Shown one piece after another: positions 1 through 7,152 of a DNA stretch of 22,732 bases. Numbering within the stretch: the stretch's first letter is position 1; every line of letters starts with the position of its first letter. The translations under genes were made by a program, and so were the position numbers. The stretch is from positions 1 to 22,732 of IMG/VR virus record IMGVR_UViG_3300043446_005406; one strand, given 5' to 3'. This DNA is from a virus. A model generated the notes under the pieces. It saw nothing but the letters and a program-made list of their open reading frames with translations, was not told the origin of the DNA and made no database searches.

Positions 1-1055
1 TGACGCTTATCAGCGATAATCAGGTCATCACCGCGAGCGGCGGGCTGGTGGAGTTGGGGTATTCGCAGATTACGTCTGCGGTCACAATCAACAACGGCAC
101 GGCGGGTACAGGCGTCGAAGTAATCGCACCGTTGACAATCGTGACAGACGGAAGCCCGATCCTCGTTGAGTTCTTTTCTCCCGAAGTAAGGCCGCACTCG
201 GCGGCTGGGTTTGAAATCAACGTATCTTTGTTTGAGGACGGTTCCGAGAAGATCAGGAGTTGGGGTCGTCACTACAACGGAACCAGCACTTTTGACAACA
301 AGCCGATGCACCTTGCCACGCGGCTCACGCCTTCTTCTGGCTCTCACACTTATAGCGTCAAGGCATATGTCACCAACACTACTCCCGCCACTAATACCGG
401 CTACATCGGGGCGGGGAGTGGCACTACCGGGGCGGCTGCTTGTTTCCTCCGCGTCAGCAAGATCGTCCAAGCAACCCAGTGGCCCGCCGTCACCACCGGC
501 ACGATCATCTGCACCAGCAGCACGCGGCCCGCGAGTCCGTTTGCGGGGCAGACGATTTATGAGACTGATACCTCGCTGTCGCTCACTTGGTCGGGAAGCG
601 CGTGGGTTTCACCACCGCTGGCTTTCAAGCCACCATCGGTTAGGTGCCTTGCTACCGGAACCTCCCAGACGCTCCCCACTGGCGCTTTGACGGCGATCAC
701 TTTCCCGGCAGAGGACTACGACACCGACTCGATGCACAGCACAAGCAGCAACACAAGTCGGGTCACGGTTCCCTACGCCGGTCTTTACCTCGTAAATACC
801 TACGTCGCCACTGGCGCTGCCGGTGGCAACAGGTACATCTACATCTTGAAGAACGGCGCTCAGTGGATGTTCAAGGCTGCGGTTACCGACCCAAGTAGTT
901 CGTCGTCGGCGGGAATCGTAGATTCAATCTGTGCAATCGTCCCTTGCGCCGCCAACGACTACATCGAATCGGCAGTCTTTCACAACACCGGAAGTGCGAT
1001 TGCTGTGGGAACCGGATCGTGGATGTCAGTCTCGTACTTCGGTAAGTACACCTAG
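1..1055 (+). CDS. Receptor-binding / tail fibre protein with C-terminal C1q-like domain (5' partial)
   Basis: The reading frame is open to the left edge (codons run from base 3), so the N-terminus is missing; the GTG at 48 is the first start-like codon seen but probably not the true start. The middle carries the linker CTSSTRPASPFAGQTIYETD followed by a Trp-containing strand (SGSAWV), a beta-rich segment common in phage tail and fibre proteins. The last ~130 residues look like a C1q/TNF-type jelly roll: the DTDSMHS turn, then VPYAGLYLVNTYV, then YIYILKNG, ending in alternating strands (SWMSVSYFGKY). C1q-like heads are usually trimeric and in phages often act as the adhesin tip. Inference: host receptor binding at the tail. 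It ends with TAG a few bases before the next start. Fold assignment is fairly sure; the receptor is unknown. Confidence 0.75.
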   Translation, partial: TLISDNQVITASGGLVELGYSQITSAVTINNGTAGTGVEVIAPLTIVTDGSPILVEFFSPEVRPHSAAGFEINVSLFEDGSEKIRSWGRHYNGTSTFDNKPMHLATRLTPSSGSHTYSVKAYVTNTTPATNTGYIGAGSGTTGAAACFLRVSKIVQATQWPAVTTGTIICTSSTRPASPFAGQTIYETDTSLSLTWSGSAWVSPPLAFKPPSVRCLATGTSQTLPTGALTAITFPAEDYDTDSMHSTSSNTSRVTVPYAGLYLVNTYVATGAAGGNRYIYILKNGAQWMFKAAVTDPSSSSSAGIVDSICAIVPCAANDYIESAVFHNTGSAIAVGTGSWMSVSYFGKYT

Positions 1056-1058
1056 CTA

Positions 1059-1109
1059 GTGACCCTCACCCTCCTACTCGCCGGTAGCAAGAACGCCGAG
1101 GTACGGTAA
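1059..1109 (+). other. 16-codon mini-ORF resembling the start of the following gene
   Basis: A GTG-started frame, MTLTLLLAGSKNAEVR then TAA, lies between the fibre gene and the repeat protein, in the same frame as both. Its first residues resemble the start of the next protein (MTLLLLLTSSGGPK). No good Shine-Dalgarno sequence is visible. It may be a leader peptide, a decayed duplicate of the next gene's start, or chance. Confidence 0.2.
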
Positions 1110-1112
1110 CCA

Positions 1113-2057
1113 GTGACACTGCTGCTGCTTCTCACCAGCTCCGGCGGCCCCAAGTACGCCGACGCTGTAACTGTGTGCGTTGGTGACTTGACCGGCGCCG
1201 CCGAGTCACGGGCGTCACTAATTCCGTTTGGCGAGATCAACGTGTTTGCCGCTGGCGCTGTCGCGCCGGAGTCGCGTACCGCGGACCAGCCAACTGCGTC
1301 TGTTAGCGGCGTGGGTGATCTAACGGGCAACGGGTACCAGCAAAACCAGTACCCCAGTGCCGGTGTCCCGGGTGTTTCCGGCAGCAACGTTTTGCTGTAC
1401 CTGTCAACCGCGGTTGCAACGGCGCTGGTTCACGAAATCTCCAGCTTCAACTTCTTGCCGTTTGACAGCACCGTGGACTTCTCCGCCGCGTTCCCCGGTG
1501 TTGCAGCAGTTGACGGTGCTCCGTACGACAGCACTCAGCACACTAATGGCGTGGTTCCCGCGGTGTCCGCAGTTGTCGGCGTGGCGGAAGACCGGCTTGC
1601 GCTGCAGCCAAACGCAAACAGCACAGCAGTGTCTGGAACAAGTGCGGCACCGTACGACACCACCCAGCACACCAACGCAACAGTTCCCTCAATAAGCGGT
1701 TTTGCTGCAACTCCGTACGACACCACGCGTGAGGCAACAGCTGCCGCAAATGCAATCGGCGACTTTGCAGGTGTTGCAACCGACGTGGCAGCGCTTGTGC
1801 CCGCAGCAGTTGTTGTTGGAGTAAGCGCTGTTGGGATTGTTGTTCCGTCTCGCTCTTTTGCGGTAGTCGCAAACGCGGGCGGCGGGCGCGCTGGCGTTGG
1901 GGCGCTTACAGACGGCGGCGGGCGCGCTGGCGTTGGGGCGCTGACAGACGGCGGCGGGCGCGCTGGCGTTGGGGCGCTGACAGACGGCGGCGGGCGTGCT
2001 GGCGTTGGCTCACTGACAAGCGGCGGAGGCCGCAACACAACCGGAACGGTTACGTAA
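1113..2057 (+). CDS. Ala/Gly/Val-rich repeat protein, probable virion structural component
   Basis: A 314-residue protein of very biased composition (Ala, Val, Gly, Thr, Ser), not recognised as a known family. It begins with a Leu-rich stretch (MTLLLLLTSSGG), too short to call a signal peptide or membrane segment. VGDLTG occurs twice in the first ~75 residues. The motif PYD-[ST]-T-QHTN occurs twice and in a diverged form (PYDTTREAT) a third time. The C-terminus is a tandem array of a 12-residue unit GGGRAGVGALTD. The repeats and the position between a receptor-binding protein and the portal suggest a fibre, spike shaft or head/tail appendage; this is inference from context. The GTG start lies 3 bases after the stop of a mini-ORF in the same frame. 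TAA stop; the AAGGA overlapping that stop serves the portal gene. Confidence 0.65.
   Translation: MTLLLLLTSSGGPKYADAVTVCVGDLTGAAESRASLIPFGEINVFAAGAVAPESRTADQPTASVSGVGDLTGNGYQQNQYPSAGVPGVSGSNVLLYLSTAVATALVHEISSFNFLPFDSTVDFSAAFPGVAAVDGAPYDSTQHTNGVVPAVSAVVGVAEDRLALQPNANSTAVSGTSAAPYDTTQHTNATVPSISGFAATPYDTTREATAAANAIGDFAGVATDVAALVPAAVVVGVSAVGIVVPSRSFAVVANAGGGRAGVGALTDGGGRAGVGALTDGGGRAGVGALTDGGGRAGVGSLTSGGGRNTTGTVT
1518..1736 (+). repeat. Three protein-level PYDTTQHTN repeats
   Basis: Codons for APYDSTQHTN (1518-1547), APYDTTQHTN (1647-1676) and TPYDTTREA (1710-1736). Spacing is irregular (129 then 63 bases) and third codon positions differ, so this is an old, diverged internal repeat of the protein. 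Confidence 0.7.
1878..2033 (+). repeat. 36-bp in-frame tandem repeat (about 4.3 copies)
   Basis: Copies at 1878-1913, 1914-1949, 1950-1985 and 1986-2021, then a 12-base partial copy. Each encodes GGGRAGVGALTD. Copies 2 and 3 are identical; copy 1 differs at one base (CTT for CTG); copy 4 is diverged and reads GGGRAGVGSLTS. The near-identity of the DNA, not just the protein, suggests recent expansion by slippage or unequal recombination. The unit is a multiple of three, so copy number can change without breaking the frame. Confidence 0.92.
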
Positions 2058-2066
2058 GGAAACCTT

Positions 2067-4343
2067 TTGAGCACGGAGATTACCCCCGGGCAGGAAGCCC
2101 CAATTGGCCAGTACGCCGCGTTGTATCGCGGCGAGGCCAAGCGCAAGCAGTCACTTGGCGCCAAGCTCACTGAGCTGTACCAGAGCGGCAAGGAGATTCA
2201 GCGCCGCGAGCGTACGCGCTGGCAGCGCAACCGCCTGATGTACCGCGGTGAGCAGTATTTGCGCGTGGTGGGCAACAACGTGCGGACCCTGTCCCCCGTA
2301 GACCGGCTTCCTAGTGGCCGCCGCCGCGACACCGTGAACATGATGCGCCCGTTTATTGACGGACGCGTTGCCACGCTCACGTTCCAGCGTCCCCCGTTTA
2401 CGGTGATCCCAAACTCCAACGATCAGGAAACCGTGGACGCCGCGCGGCTGGCCACCCGGTTTGTGGAGTCGCAGTGGGGCACCGGTTGCTGGGAGCTTGA
2501 CCACGTATTCCGCCAGCTGTGCCTTACGGCGGAGATCGACGGAATCTCGTTCCTCAACGTGGTGTTTGACCGCTTCAAGGGCGGCCGCGTGGAGCTGTAC
2601 TTTGACGCCGCCGGGGAGCCAATCAACGACCCCACCCAGCTTGCGGCGCTTAAGTTGCAGGACCCGCTGGGGCAGGAGCTGTGGCGGCAGGTCACGAGCT
2701 ATCAGGGCGACATCGCCTTCCGCGTCGTAAGGCCGGGCGCGCTTTCGGTTGACCCTATTACGACGCGCTGGGAAGACTGCCGCTGGATCATCGAGTCCCG
2801 GGTGCAGCACCGCGACAGCGTCGAGCGCGAAGCCGGGCGTCCGGTGCAGGATATGCTCAAGCGTTCGCAGGAAACGCTTGGCGAGCGCAAGTTTGGGCTT
2901 GGCGAGACGGCGCAGCTTCCGGGCAACGTGCAGCTTGAGGAGGAAGACGGCGAGGTCCGCAACTTCTCCCACAAAGACGCGCTGCTGGTCCACGAAGCTT
3001 TTATCCTGCCGACTGGCCCCGCCGGTGACTTCCCCAAGGGGCTGCACTGCAAGTGGCTTGACGCCGCAGCCGGTGACCCGTACGTAGTGGAGCCGTGGGA
3101 CGAGGACGAGCTCCCCTACCGCCCGTACACTCCCAAGCCCGACGGCGGCCACTATATGCGCTGCCGCGGTACGGCGGACGAGCTGGCCCCGGTGCAGGTC
3201 CGTTGGAACCGTACGCTGTCCCAAGTAGGCGAGTGGCTTGACCGCGTGGCGCGGCCGCCGCTGGTGGTGGCTGCCGGTGCGCTGCGCAGCAAGTCGGTCT
3301 ACAACGAGGAAGGCGTGGTGCAGGTCCACGGCGGCTACCCGGAGCCGCGCTTTATGTCGACTCCGGCAGAGCCGTCGGCAGTGCTGAACAACCACCTTGA
3401 GTGGCTTAAGGGCACAATGGCCGAGATTGCCACGATGCACGACGCTTCGCGCGGTCAGGCGCCGGGTCGCGGTATCGAAGCTGCGGTGTCGCTTAACACG
3501 CTGATCCAGCAGAACGAGCAGAACCTCAGCGCCACAGCCGCGGAGTTTGTGAGCGTGATGGAGTGGGGTGTCTCGTGGGCGCTTAAGGAAGTGGGCAACC
3601 GGTTCCAGATGCCGCGAATGATCTCGCTGCCGGGTCTGGACGACTCGGGTGATTTGCTGGCGTTTATGGGCTCCCAGCTTCGCGGGAACAACCGCTTCAA
3701 GGTCACCGGGTCGATTACCCCCAAGATGCGGGCGGCCCAGCTGCAGACGGTAATGATGATGGCCCAGTACGGCGGTGTGGACATTAAGCCGTGGTCCACG
3801 CAGCTAATCGAAGGCAATATCGACGACATTCTTCGCCACGAGCGTTCGCAAGAACAGCGCCAGAAGCGGGAGACCGCGGCAATCCTTGCGCTCGGCGCCC
3901 GTCAGGACGCGGACCTTAAGTGGCGCGAGCTCAACAGCCTGATTACGCGCTTTGCCGAGGTGTCGTCTCAGTACGGGCCGGACGAGCTGCTGGCGCGCGG
4001 GATTCGCCCGCCGACGCTGGCAAACGTTGGGGTGGAGATCCCGATGCCCGAGTACTTTGACAAGGACCCCGAGCACATAATCGCAATGGAGCAGGTGTTG
4101 CTAAGCGAGGGGTACGATAAGCTCCACCCGCTCGTTAAGCAGGCGCTGCGCGAACACCACAACGCGCACCTGCAGCGAATTCAGCAGAACGCGCTGTCGG
4201 TTGCGGGGCAGATGCCCCCGACCGAGCAGCCCGGTCCCCCGCCCGCAGGCGCTGCTGACTCTGGGTCGGAAGACCCGTCGGTAAGCAGCGACGCCGCTGA
4301 CCAGCCACCGAAGAAGGAGTCAAGTGGCAACGAACAGCAGTAA
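2067..4343 (+). CDS. Portal protein (head-tail connector)
   Basis: 758 residues, in the size range of P22-type podovirus portals. The portal forms the ring at one capsid vertex through which DNA is packaged and ejected, and it nucleates procapsid assembly. The N-terminus is basic and helical (RRERTRWQRNRLMYRGEQ), followed by a clip/wing-like region with NMMRPFIDGRVATLTFQRPP and VVRPGALSVDP. The middle has helical segments including RWNRTLSQVGEWLDR. The C-terminus is a Gln-rich helix and an acidic, Pro-rich tail, probably disordered. Start: TTG at 2067, chosen because AAGGA at 2056-2060 is well placed and the first internal ATG is about 55 codons downstream. Its 3' end overlaps the next gene by 20 bases. 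The next genes (small acidic protein, scaffold, coat) give the usual head-gene order. The assignment rests on sequence character and gene order. Confidence 0.85.
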   Translation: MSTEITPGQEAPIGQYAALYRGEAKRKQSLGAKLTELYQSGKEIQRRERTRWQRNRLMYRGEQYLRVVGNNVRTLSPVDRLPSGRRRDTVNMMRPFIDGRVATLTFQRPPFTVIPNSNDQETVDAARLATRFVESQWGTGCWELDHVFRQLCLTAEIDGISFLNVVFDRFKGGRVELYFDAAGEPINDPTQLAALKLQDPLGQELWRQVTSYQGDIAFRVVRPGALSVDPITTRWEDCRWIIESRVQHRDSVEREAGRPVQDMLKRSQETLGERKFGLGETAQLPGNVQLEEEDGEVRNFSHKDALLVHEAFILPTGPAGDFPKGLHCKWLDAAAGDPYVVEPWDEDELPYRPYTPKPDGGHYMRCRGTADELAPVQVRWNRTLSQVGEWLDRVARPPLVVAAGALRSKSVYNEEGVVQVHGGYPEPRFMSTPAEPSAVLNNHLEWLKGTMAEIATMHDASRGQAPGRGIEAAVSLNTLIQQNEQNLSATAAEFVSVMEWGVSWALKEVGNRFQMPRMISLPGLDDSGDLLAFMGSQLRGNNRFKVTGSITPKMRAAQLQTVMMMAQYGGVDIKPWSTQLIEGNIDDILRHERSQEQRQKRETAAILALGARQDADLKWRELNSLITRFAEVSSQYGPDELLARGIRPPTLANVGVEIPMPEYFDKDPEHIIAMEQVLLSEGYDKLHPLVKQALREHHNAHLQRIQQNALSVAGQMPPTEQPGPPPAGAADSGSEDPSVSSDAADQPPKKESSGNEQQ

Positions 4344-4593
4344 GCCCGAGCAGGTGTTTCCGCCCGGTTTTGAGCGGGACACCAAGGCGCTGTTGATGCT
4401 CCGTGAGTACGGGGTGATCTCGCGTGCCGAGGTCCGCCGTAACGTGGAGCGTCTGGGGGTGGAGCTGGTCCCTGAACCGGACCTTGTTGCCCCCCCGCTC
4501 AAGCCGCCGGTTACCCCGGCGCCGGGAAACGTGGACCTTGTGTGGGATGACGAGGACCCGGAGCCCGACGAAACCGAGGACAACGAGGAGTAA
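4324..4593 (+). CDS. Small acidic protein between portal and scaffold
   Basis: 89 residues, family not recognised. The first ~50 residues contain a likely helix (DTKALLMLREYG followed by SRAEVRRNVERLG); the remainder is Pro-rich and ends in a very acidic tail (DDEDPEPDETEDNEE), probably disordered. The GTG start at 4324 is supported by AAGGAG at 4314-4319, 4 bases upstream, inside the portal gene; the two genes overlap by 20 bases in different frames. The position suggests a head-assembly accessory factor, but nothing in the sequence fixes a function. Confidence 0.7.
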   Translation: MATNSSKPEQVFPPGFERDTKALLMLREYGVISRAEVRRNVERLGVELVPEPDLVAPPLKPPVTPAPGNVDLVWDDEDPEPDETEDNEE

Positions 4594-4596
4594 TTC

Positions 4597-5388
4597 TTGT
4601 CAACTGAGGAACTTTCTGGCGATGCTCCCGACGGGGGCGAGGGGGTTTCCGGCGCTTCGTGGGAAGCGTGGGAGAAGGCCGGTATTGACCCCAGCGAGCT
4701 GAACCCGTACGAGGTGCGGCAGTACGTGGACTGGGTGTCGGAGCTGACCTCCGCCGACTCGCACGAGGCAACGCTTGAGCAGGCGCTAAGGCGCTGGGGT
4801 CACCTGAGCGACGACGAGTCGCTGAGCGACCTGATGGCTATTCGTGACCAGCTGCGCGCTGAGCAAGAAGACCCGTTTGCCGGGTACGTTGACCAGCAGC
4901 AGTACGCGAATACCGACGAGCAGTACGAGGACTACGGCAACTACGGCGCCGACAACGGGCTTGACCCGTACCAGCTGCGCGACGTGTGGCGTGCGGATAT
5001 GCAGCAGGAGCTGGCGCGCGAGCGTCAGGAGCTTCAGCAGCAGATCCAGACCGAGCGCCTTGTGGCCGATCTGCAGGGCCAGCTTGACCGCGTGTCGAAC
5101 GACAACGGCCTTGAGGAGTCCGAGAAGGCGTTTCTGTGGGAGTCCGCGATTGCGCGCCTGCAGAACCAGCAGGTTGACCTTGAGGACGTTCCGCAGCTGA
5201 TGGAGAGCACGTGGGACCAGATTGACTCGCTCTACCAGAAGCGTATGGCCCGCGCAGCAACGTCTACCAACGCCGGGCCGTCAACGTCCGCACCGCCCGC
5301 AGGAGTCCCCGGCGACGCCCCGGCGGGCCGCGGAATCCAGTCGGCACTCGCTAGGACCGCAGAAAGGCTTGGCATTCCTAACGAGTAG
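4597..5388 (+). CDS. Capsid scaffolding protein (probable)
   Basis: 263 residues, acidic, helix-rich and immediately upstream of the coat gene, the standard place for a scaffold. Scaffolds direct coat assembly into a procapsid and are then lost. The N-terminus is acidic and Trp-containing (SWEAWEKAGIDPSELNPYEV). Residues ~60-110 are helical, followed by a Tyr/Asp/Gln-rich stretch. Residues ~130-215 contain a long Gln/Glu/Arg coiled-coil candidate (RERQELQQQIQTERL). The C-terminal ~45 residues are a Pro/Ala linker followed by a short helix (GIQSALARTAERLGI), a plausible coat-binding end. TTG start at 4597 with GAGGAG at 4585-4590. Assignment rests on position and composition; no protease signature was seen. 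Confidence 0.72.
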   Translation: MSTEELSGDAPDGGEGVSGASWEAWEKAGIDPSELNPYEVRQYVDWVSELTSADSHEATLEQALRRWGHLSDDESLSDLMAIRDQLRAEQEDPFAGYVDQQQYANTDEQYEDYGNYGADNGLDPYQLRDVWRADMQQELARERQELQQQIQTERLVADLQGQLDRVSNDNGLEESEKAFLWESAIARLQNQQVDLEDVPQLMESTWDQIDSLYQKRMARAATSTNAGPSTSAPPAGVPGDAPAGRGIQSALARTAERLGIPNE

Positions 5389-5398
5389 CGCGTAACAG

Positions 5399-5422
5399 AA
5401 ACGTACTGTTTGCGGTACGTTT
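5399..5422 (+). promoter_or_regulatory. Stable hairpin after the scaffold gene
   Basis: AAACGTACTG pairs with CGGTACGTTT across a TTTG tetraloop: 10 pairs, of which one is G-T and the outer eight are perfect (5399-5406 with 5415-5422). It starts 10 bases after the scaffold stop. No T-run follows, so it is not a classical intrinsic terminator. It could be a weak terminator, a 3'-end protector of the upstream message or part of the coat-gene leader. Confidence 0.7.
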
Positions 5423-5445
5423 GTGCGCAGTAAGACGCGCGGCGA

Positions 5446-5553
5446 TGCCTCTCCGGTTGGTGAGAGACGGCGCGGTTCGGCAGCAGGAGACATACACACC
5501 CTAACGGGCCTCCCGTTGCCTTGTAACCCCGTTTCTCACCAACCTTTGAGGTA
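5446..5553 (+). promoter_or_regulatory. Structured leader that can pair with the coat-gene ribosome-binding site
   Basis: Within the 169-base non-coding gap, 5455-5470 (GGTTGGTGAGAGACGG) pairs with 5529-5544 (CCGTTTCTCACCAACC): 16 consecutive pairs with one G-T. Beyond a symmetric 3x3 internal loop, TGCCTC (5446-5451) pairs with GAGGTA (5548-5553), which contains the Shine-Dalgarno sequence of the coat gene. Inward, GGTT (5474-5477) pairs with AACC (5525-5528) and GGC (5479-5481) with GCC (5518-5520). The top holds a perfect 6-bp hairpin AACGGG/CCCGTT (5503-5517). A competing helix, CTCTC (5449-5453) with GAGAG (5462-5466), would free the ribosome-binding site. Structures were found by eye; energies were not calculated. 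Confidence 0.7.
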
Positions 5554-5560
5554 AATATTG
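5548..5560 (+). promoter_or_regulatory. Ribosome-binding site and TTG start of the coat gene
   Basis: GAGGT at 5548-5552 lies 5 bases upstream of TTG at 5558. It decides the start: no ATG or GTG in this frame fits the N-terminus better. The site is unusual because it can be base-paired with 5447-5451. Confidence 0.75.
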
Positions 5561-6832
5561 TCACTCGCTACGCTTAACGATCTGGCGTACGACACGTGGG
5601 AGCCCGGGCTCAACGACGAGCTTGAGACTGAGACTGGCTCCCTGTATTCGTTTCTCCAGAAGTCCAGCAAGGACGTTAAGGGTCGCAAGACCTTTATCAA
5701 GTTCCTTATCGGCCGTTCCCTCGGTATCAGCAACATTGACGAGGGCGGCTCTTTCCCCGAGGCCGGTGACCCGAAGTACGACGAGGCGGAGATCGCCCTC
5801 AAGCGTATTGCGGCCACCGTGGAGTTCACCCTCGACGAGATCGACCTGCTTAACGGACGTGACGCGGCGGCTCTGCCGGTCGTCCAGCACAAGCTCGACG
5901 ACCTCGTGCGCACCGTCCGTCGTGACGTGGTGCGTCAGACGTGGGGTGACGGTACGGCCAAGCTGGCCAACTGCGCCTCGGTTGCTTCGCAGGTGATTAC
6001 CCTTGACGCCACTACCACGAGCCAGATTGACCGTGACCGGTTTAACTGGCTTGAGGAGAACGGTCTCAAGGTCGACGTGGTGCACGGCACGACCGGCGCC
6101 TCGCAGGCTACCGGCCTGACGATCAGCAACATCAACCGCTCAAACAACGAGATCACCGTGGTGGGTGACGCTTCCGGCGTGACCTCGGCGGGCGTGATCG
6201 TGCGTTCGGGCAACGCCTACGGCTCCGGCGGTGCGTACACCAGCCGCGAGTTTCAGGGCGTGATGTCGGCTATCTCGGAGACCAACACGTACCTGACCCT
6301 CGACCGCACCGCGGCCGGTATCGGGTACTTCTGGAAGTCCAACGTGATCGACAACGGCGGCACGCTCCGCCCGCTCACGCTGGACGTGATTCTCCAGCTG
6401 ATTAACGAGATGAACCGGCGTACGGGTAAGGCCCCGATTGACTCCAACCACTGCTTCTTTGCCAACCTTGGCGTGTGGTCGGCCTACGGCGAGCAGCTTC
6501 AGCCCGCCGTGCGCTATCAGGGCTACCAGAAGATGGATATGGGTTGGCCGGAGCTGGAGATCTTTGGCGTGCCGCTTTACGGCGACATCCACTGTCCCCA
6601 CAACAACCTGTTCCTGATTCACAAGCCGTCGTTTGCCTACCGCGTTCCGAAGTATCAGGAGCGTGGGACGTTCCAGTTCCAGAACATGGACGGCAGCATG
6701 TGGCGTTACGTGCCTGCGACCAGCGGCTACAAGGCCAAGGTCCAGTCGCACCTGACCGGCATGATGACCCTTGTGAGCGAGCACCCGCGTATGCACGGGC
6801 GCATCGACGACCTTGAGGAGCTGGGCGTCTAA
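5558..6832 (+). CDS. Major capsid (coat) protein, HK97-fold type
   Basis: 424 residues, typical length for an HK97-fold coat protein. It forms the icosahedral shell. It follows the portal and scaffold and precedes a small beta-rich protein, the usual order. Visible elements: an N-terminal helical arm (LNDLAYDTWEPGLNDELE), a segment with RKTFIKFLIGRS that may enter the E-loop, a long helix (VQHKLDDLVRTVRRDVVRQTW), a beta-rich insertion at about residues 145-265, and a C-terminal region with a conserved-looking IFGVPLYGDIHCP strand followed by MWRYVPATSGYKA. Arginine codons seen are CGT/CGC with a few CGG and no AGA/AGG, consistent with high expression. The start is TTG at 5558, odd for what should be the most abundant virion protein. 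Expression is probably governed by the structured leader just upstream. The exact coat subfamily could not be decided. Confidence 0.88.
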   Translation: MSLATLNDLAYDTWEPGLNDELETETGSLYSFLQKSSKDVKGRKTFIKFLIGRSLGISNIDEGGSFPEAGDPKYDEAEIALKRIAATVEFTLDEIDLLNGRDAAALPVVQHKLDDLVRTVRRDVVRQTWGDGTAKLANCASVASQVITLDATTTSQIDRDRFNWLEENGLKVDVVHGTTGASQATGLTISNINRSNNEITVVGDASGVTSAGVIVRSGNAYGSGGAYTSREFQGVMSAISETNTYLTLDRTAAGIGYFWKSNVIDNGGTLRPLTLDVILQLINEMNRRTGKAPIDSNHCFFANLGVWSAYGEQLQPAVRYQGYQKMDMGWPELEIFGVPLYGDIHCPHNNLFLIHKPSFAYRVPKYQERGTFQFQNMDGSMWRYVPATSGYKAKVQSHLTGMMTLVSEHPRMHGRIDDLEELGV

Positions 6833-7152
6833 TGGCCGTGACCACGTCGTACTCAACCCTCGGCGTGGACCGCGTGGCGTTCCTCGGTCGTGAGCGCGTG
6901 GTCCGTCGGCGAATTTCGCTGTCGGGCACGTACGCGACCGGTGGCTTCGCGATCACGCCTAACGAGCTGAACCTCAGCAAGATCCGCTGGGTCAAGTTCC
7001 ACGGGCCTGCGTCGACCGGCTCGGCCGTCGCTTTCCCGTACTGGGACGAGACGAACAGCAAGATCAAGCTGTTTACGGCGACCTCCACGGAGTTTTCCAA
7101 CGGTGGGTCGACTACCAACTACAAGCTGGACGTCGAGGTTGGCGGCCAGTAG
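6832..7152 (+). CDS. Small beta-rich protein, probable capsid decoration protein
   Basis: 106 residues, predicted all-beta from its alternating hydrophobic pattern. Visible segments: YSTLGVDRVAFLGRERVVRR, a TYATGG turn, LSKIRWVKFHGPAS, and a C-terminal strand YKLDVEVGGQ. Its ATG overlaps the last base of the coat stop (TAATG), so translation is almost certainly coupled to the coat gene and output should be high. A small beta protein directly after the coat gene is the usual setting for a decoration (capsid-cementing) protein. I recall similar small proteins next to podovirus-like coat genes but cannot name the family. Alternatives: head fibre or minor head protein. Confidence 0.7.
   Translation: MAVTTSYSTLGVDRVAFLGRERVVRRRISLSGTYATGGFAITPNELNLSKIRWVKFHGPASTGSAVAFPYWDETNSKIKLFTATSTEFSNGGSTTNYKLDVEVGGQ

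Noticed and set aside
132-137. TTGACA resembling a -35 box
   Set aside because: It lies within the fibre gene and no matching -10 box is seen at the right distance.
1878-2033. CRISPR-like array
   Set aside because: Repeats are directly adjacent with no spacers and are in-frame coding repeats.
1535-2191. Minus-strand frame with Pro-rich repeats
   Set aside because: The repeats are simply the reverse reading of the 36-bp tandem array; no gene context on this strand.
2151-3440. Long minus-strand open frame (429 codons) opposite the portal gene
   Set aside because: It mirrors the codon structure of a GC-rich gene, has low-complexity His/Arg/Leu/Val composition and no recognisable domain; the + strand portal explains the region.
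5410-5436. Possible promoter (TTGCGG ... TAAGAC) in the coat leader
   Set aside because: The spacer is 15 bases and both boxes are poor; the sequence is better explained by the hairpin at 5399-5422.
5471-5528. GGTTCG-like T-arm fragment suggesting a tRNA
   Set aside because: No acceptor stem, anticodon arm or D-arm could be built around it.
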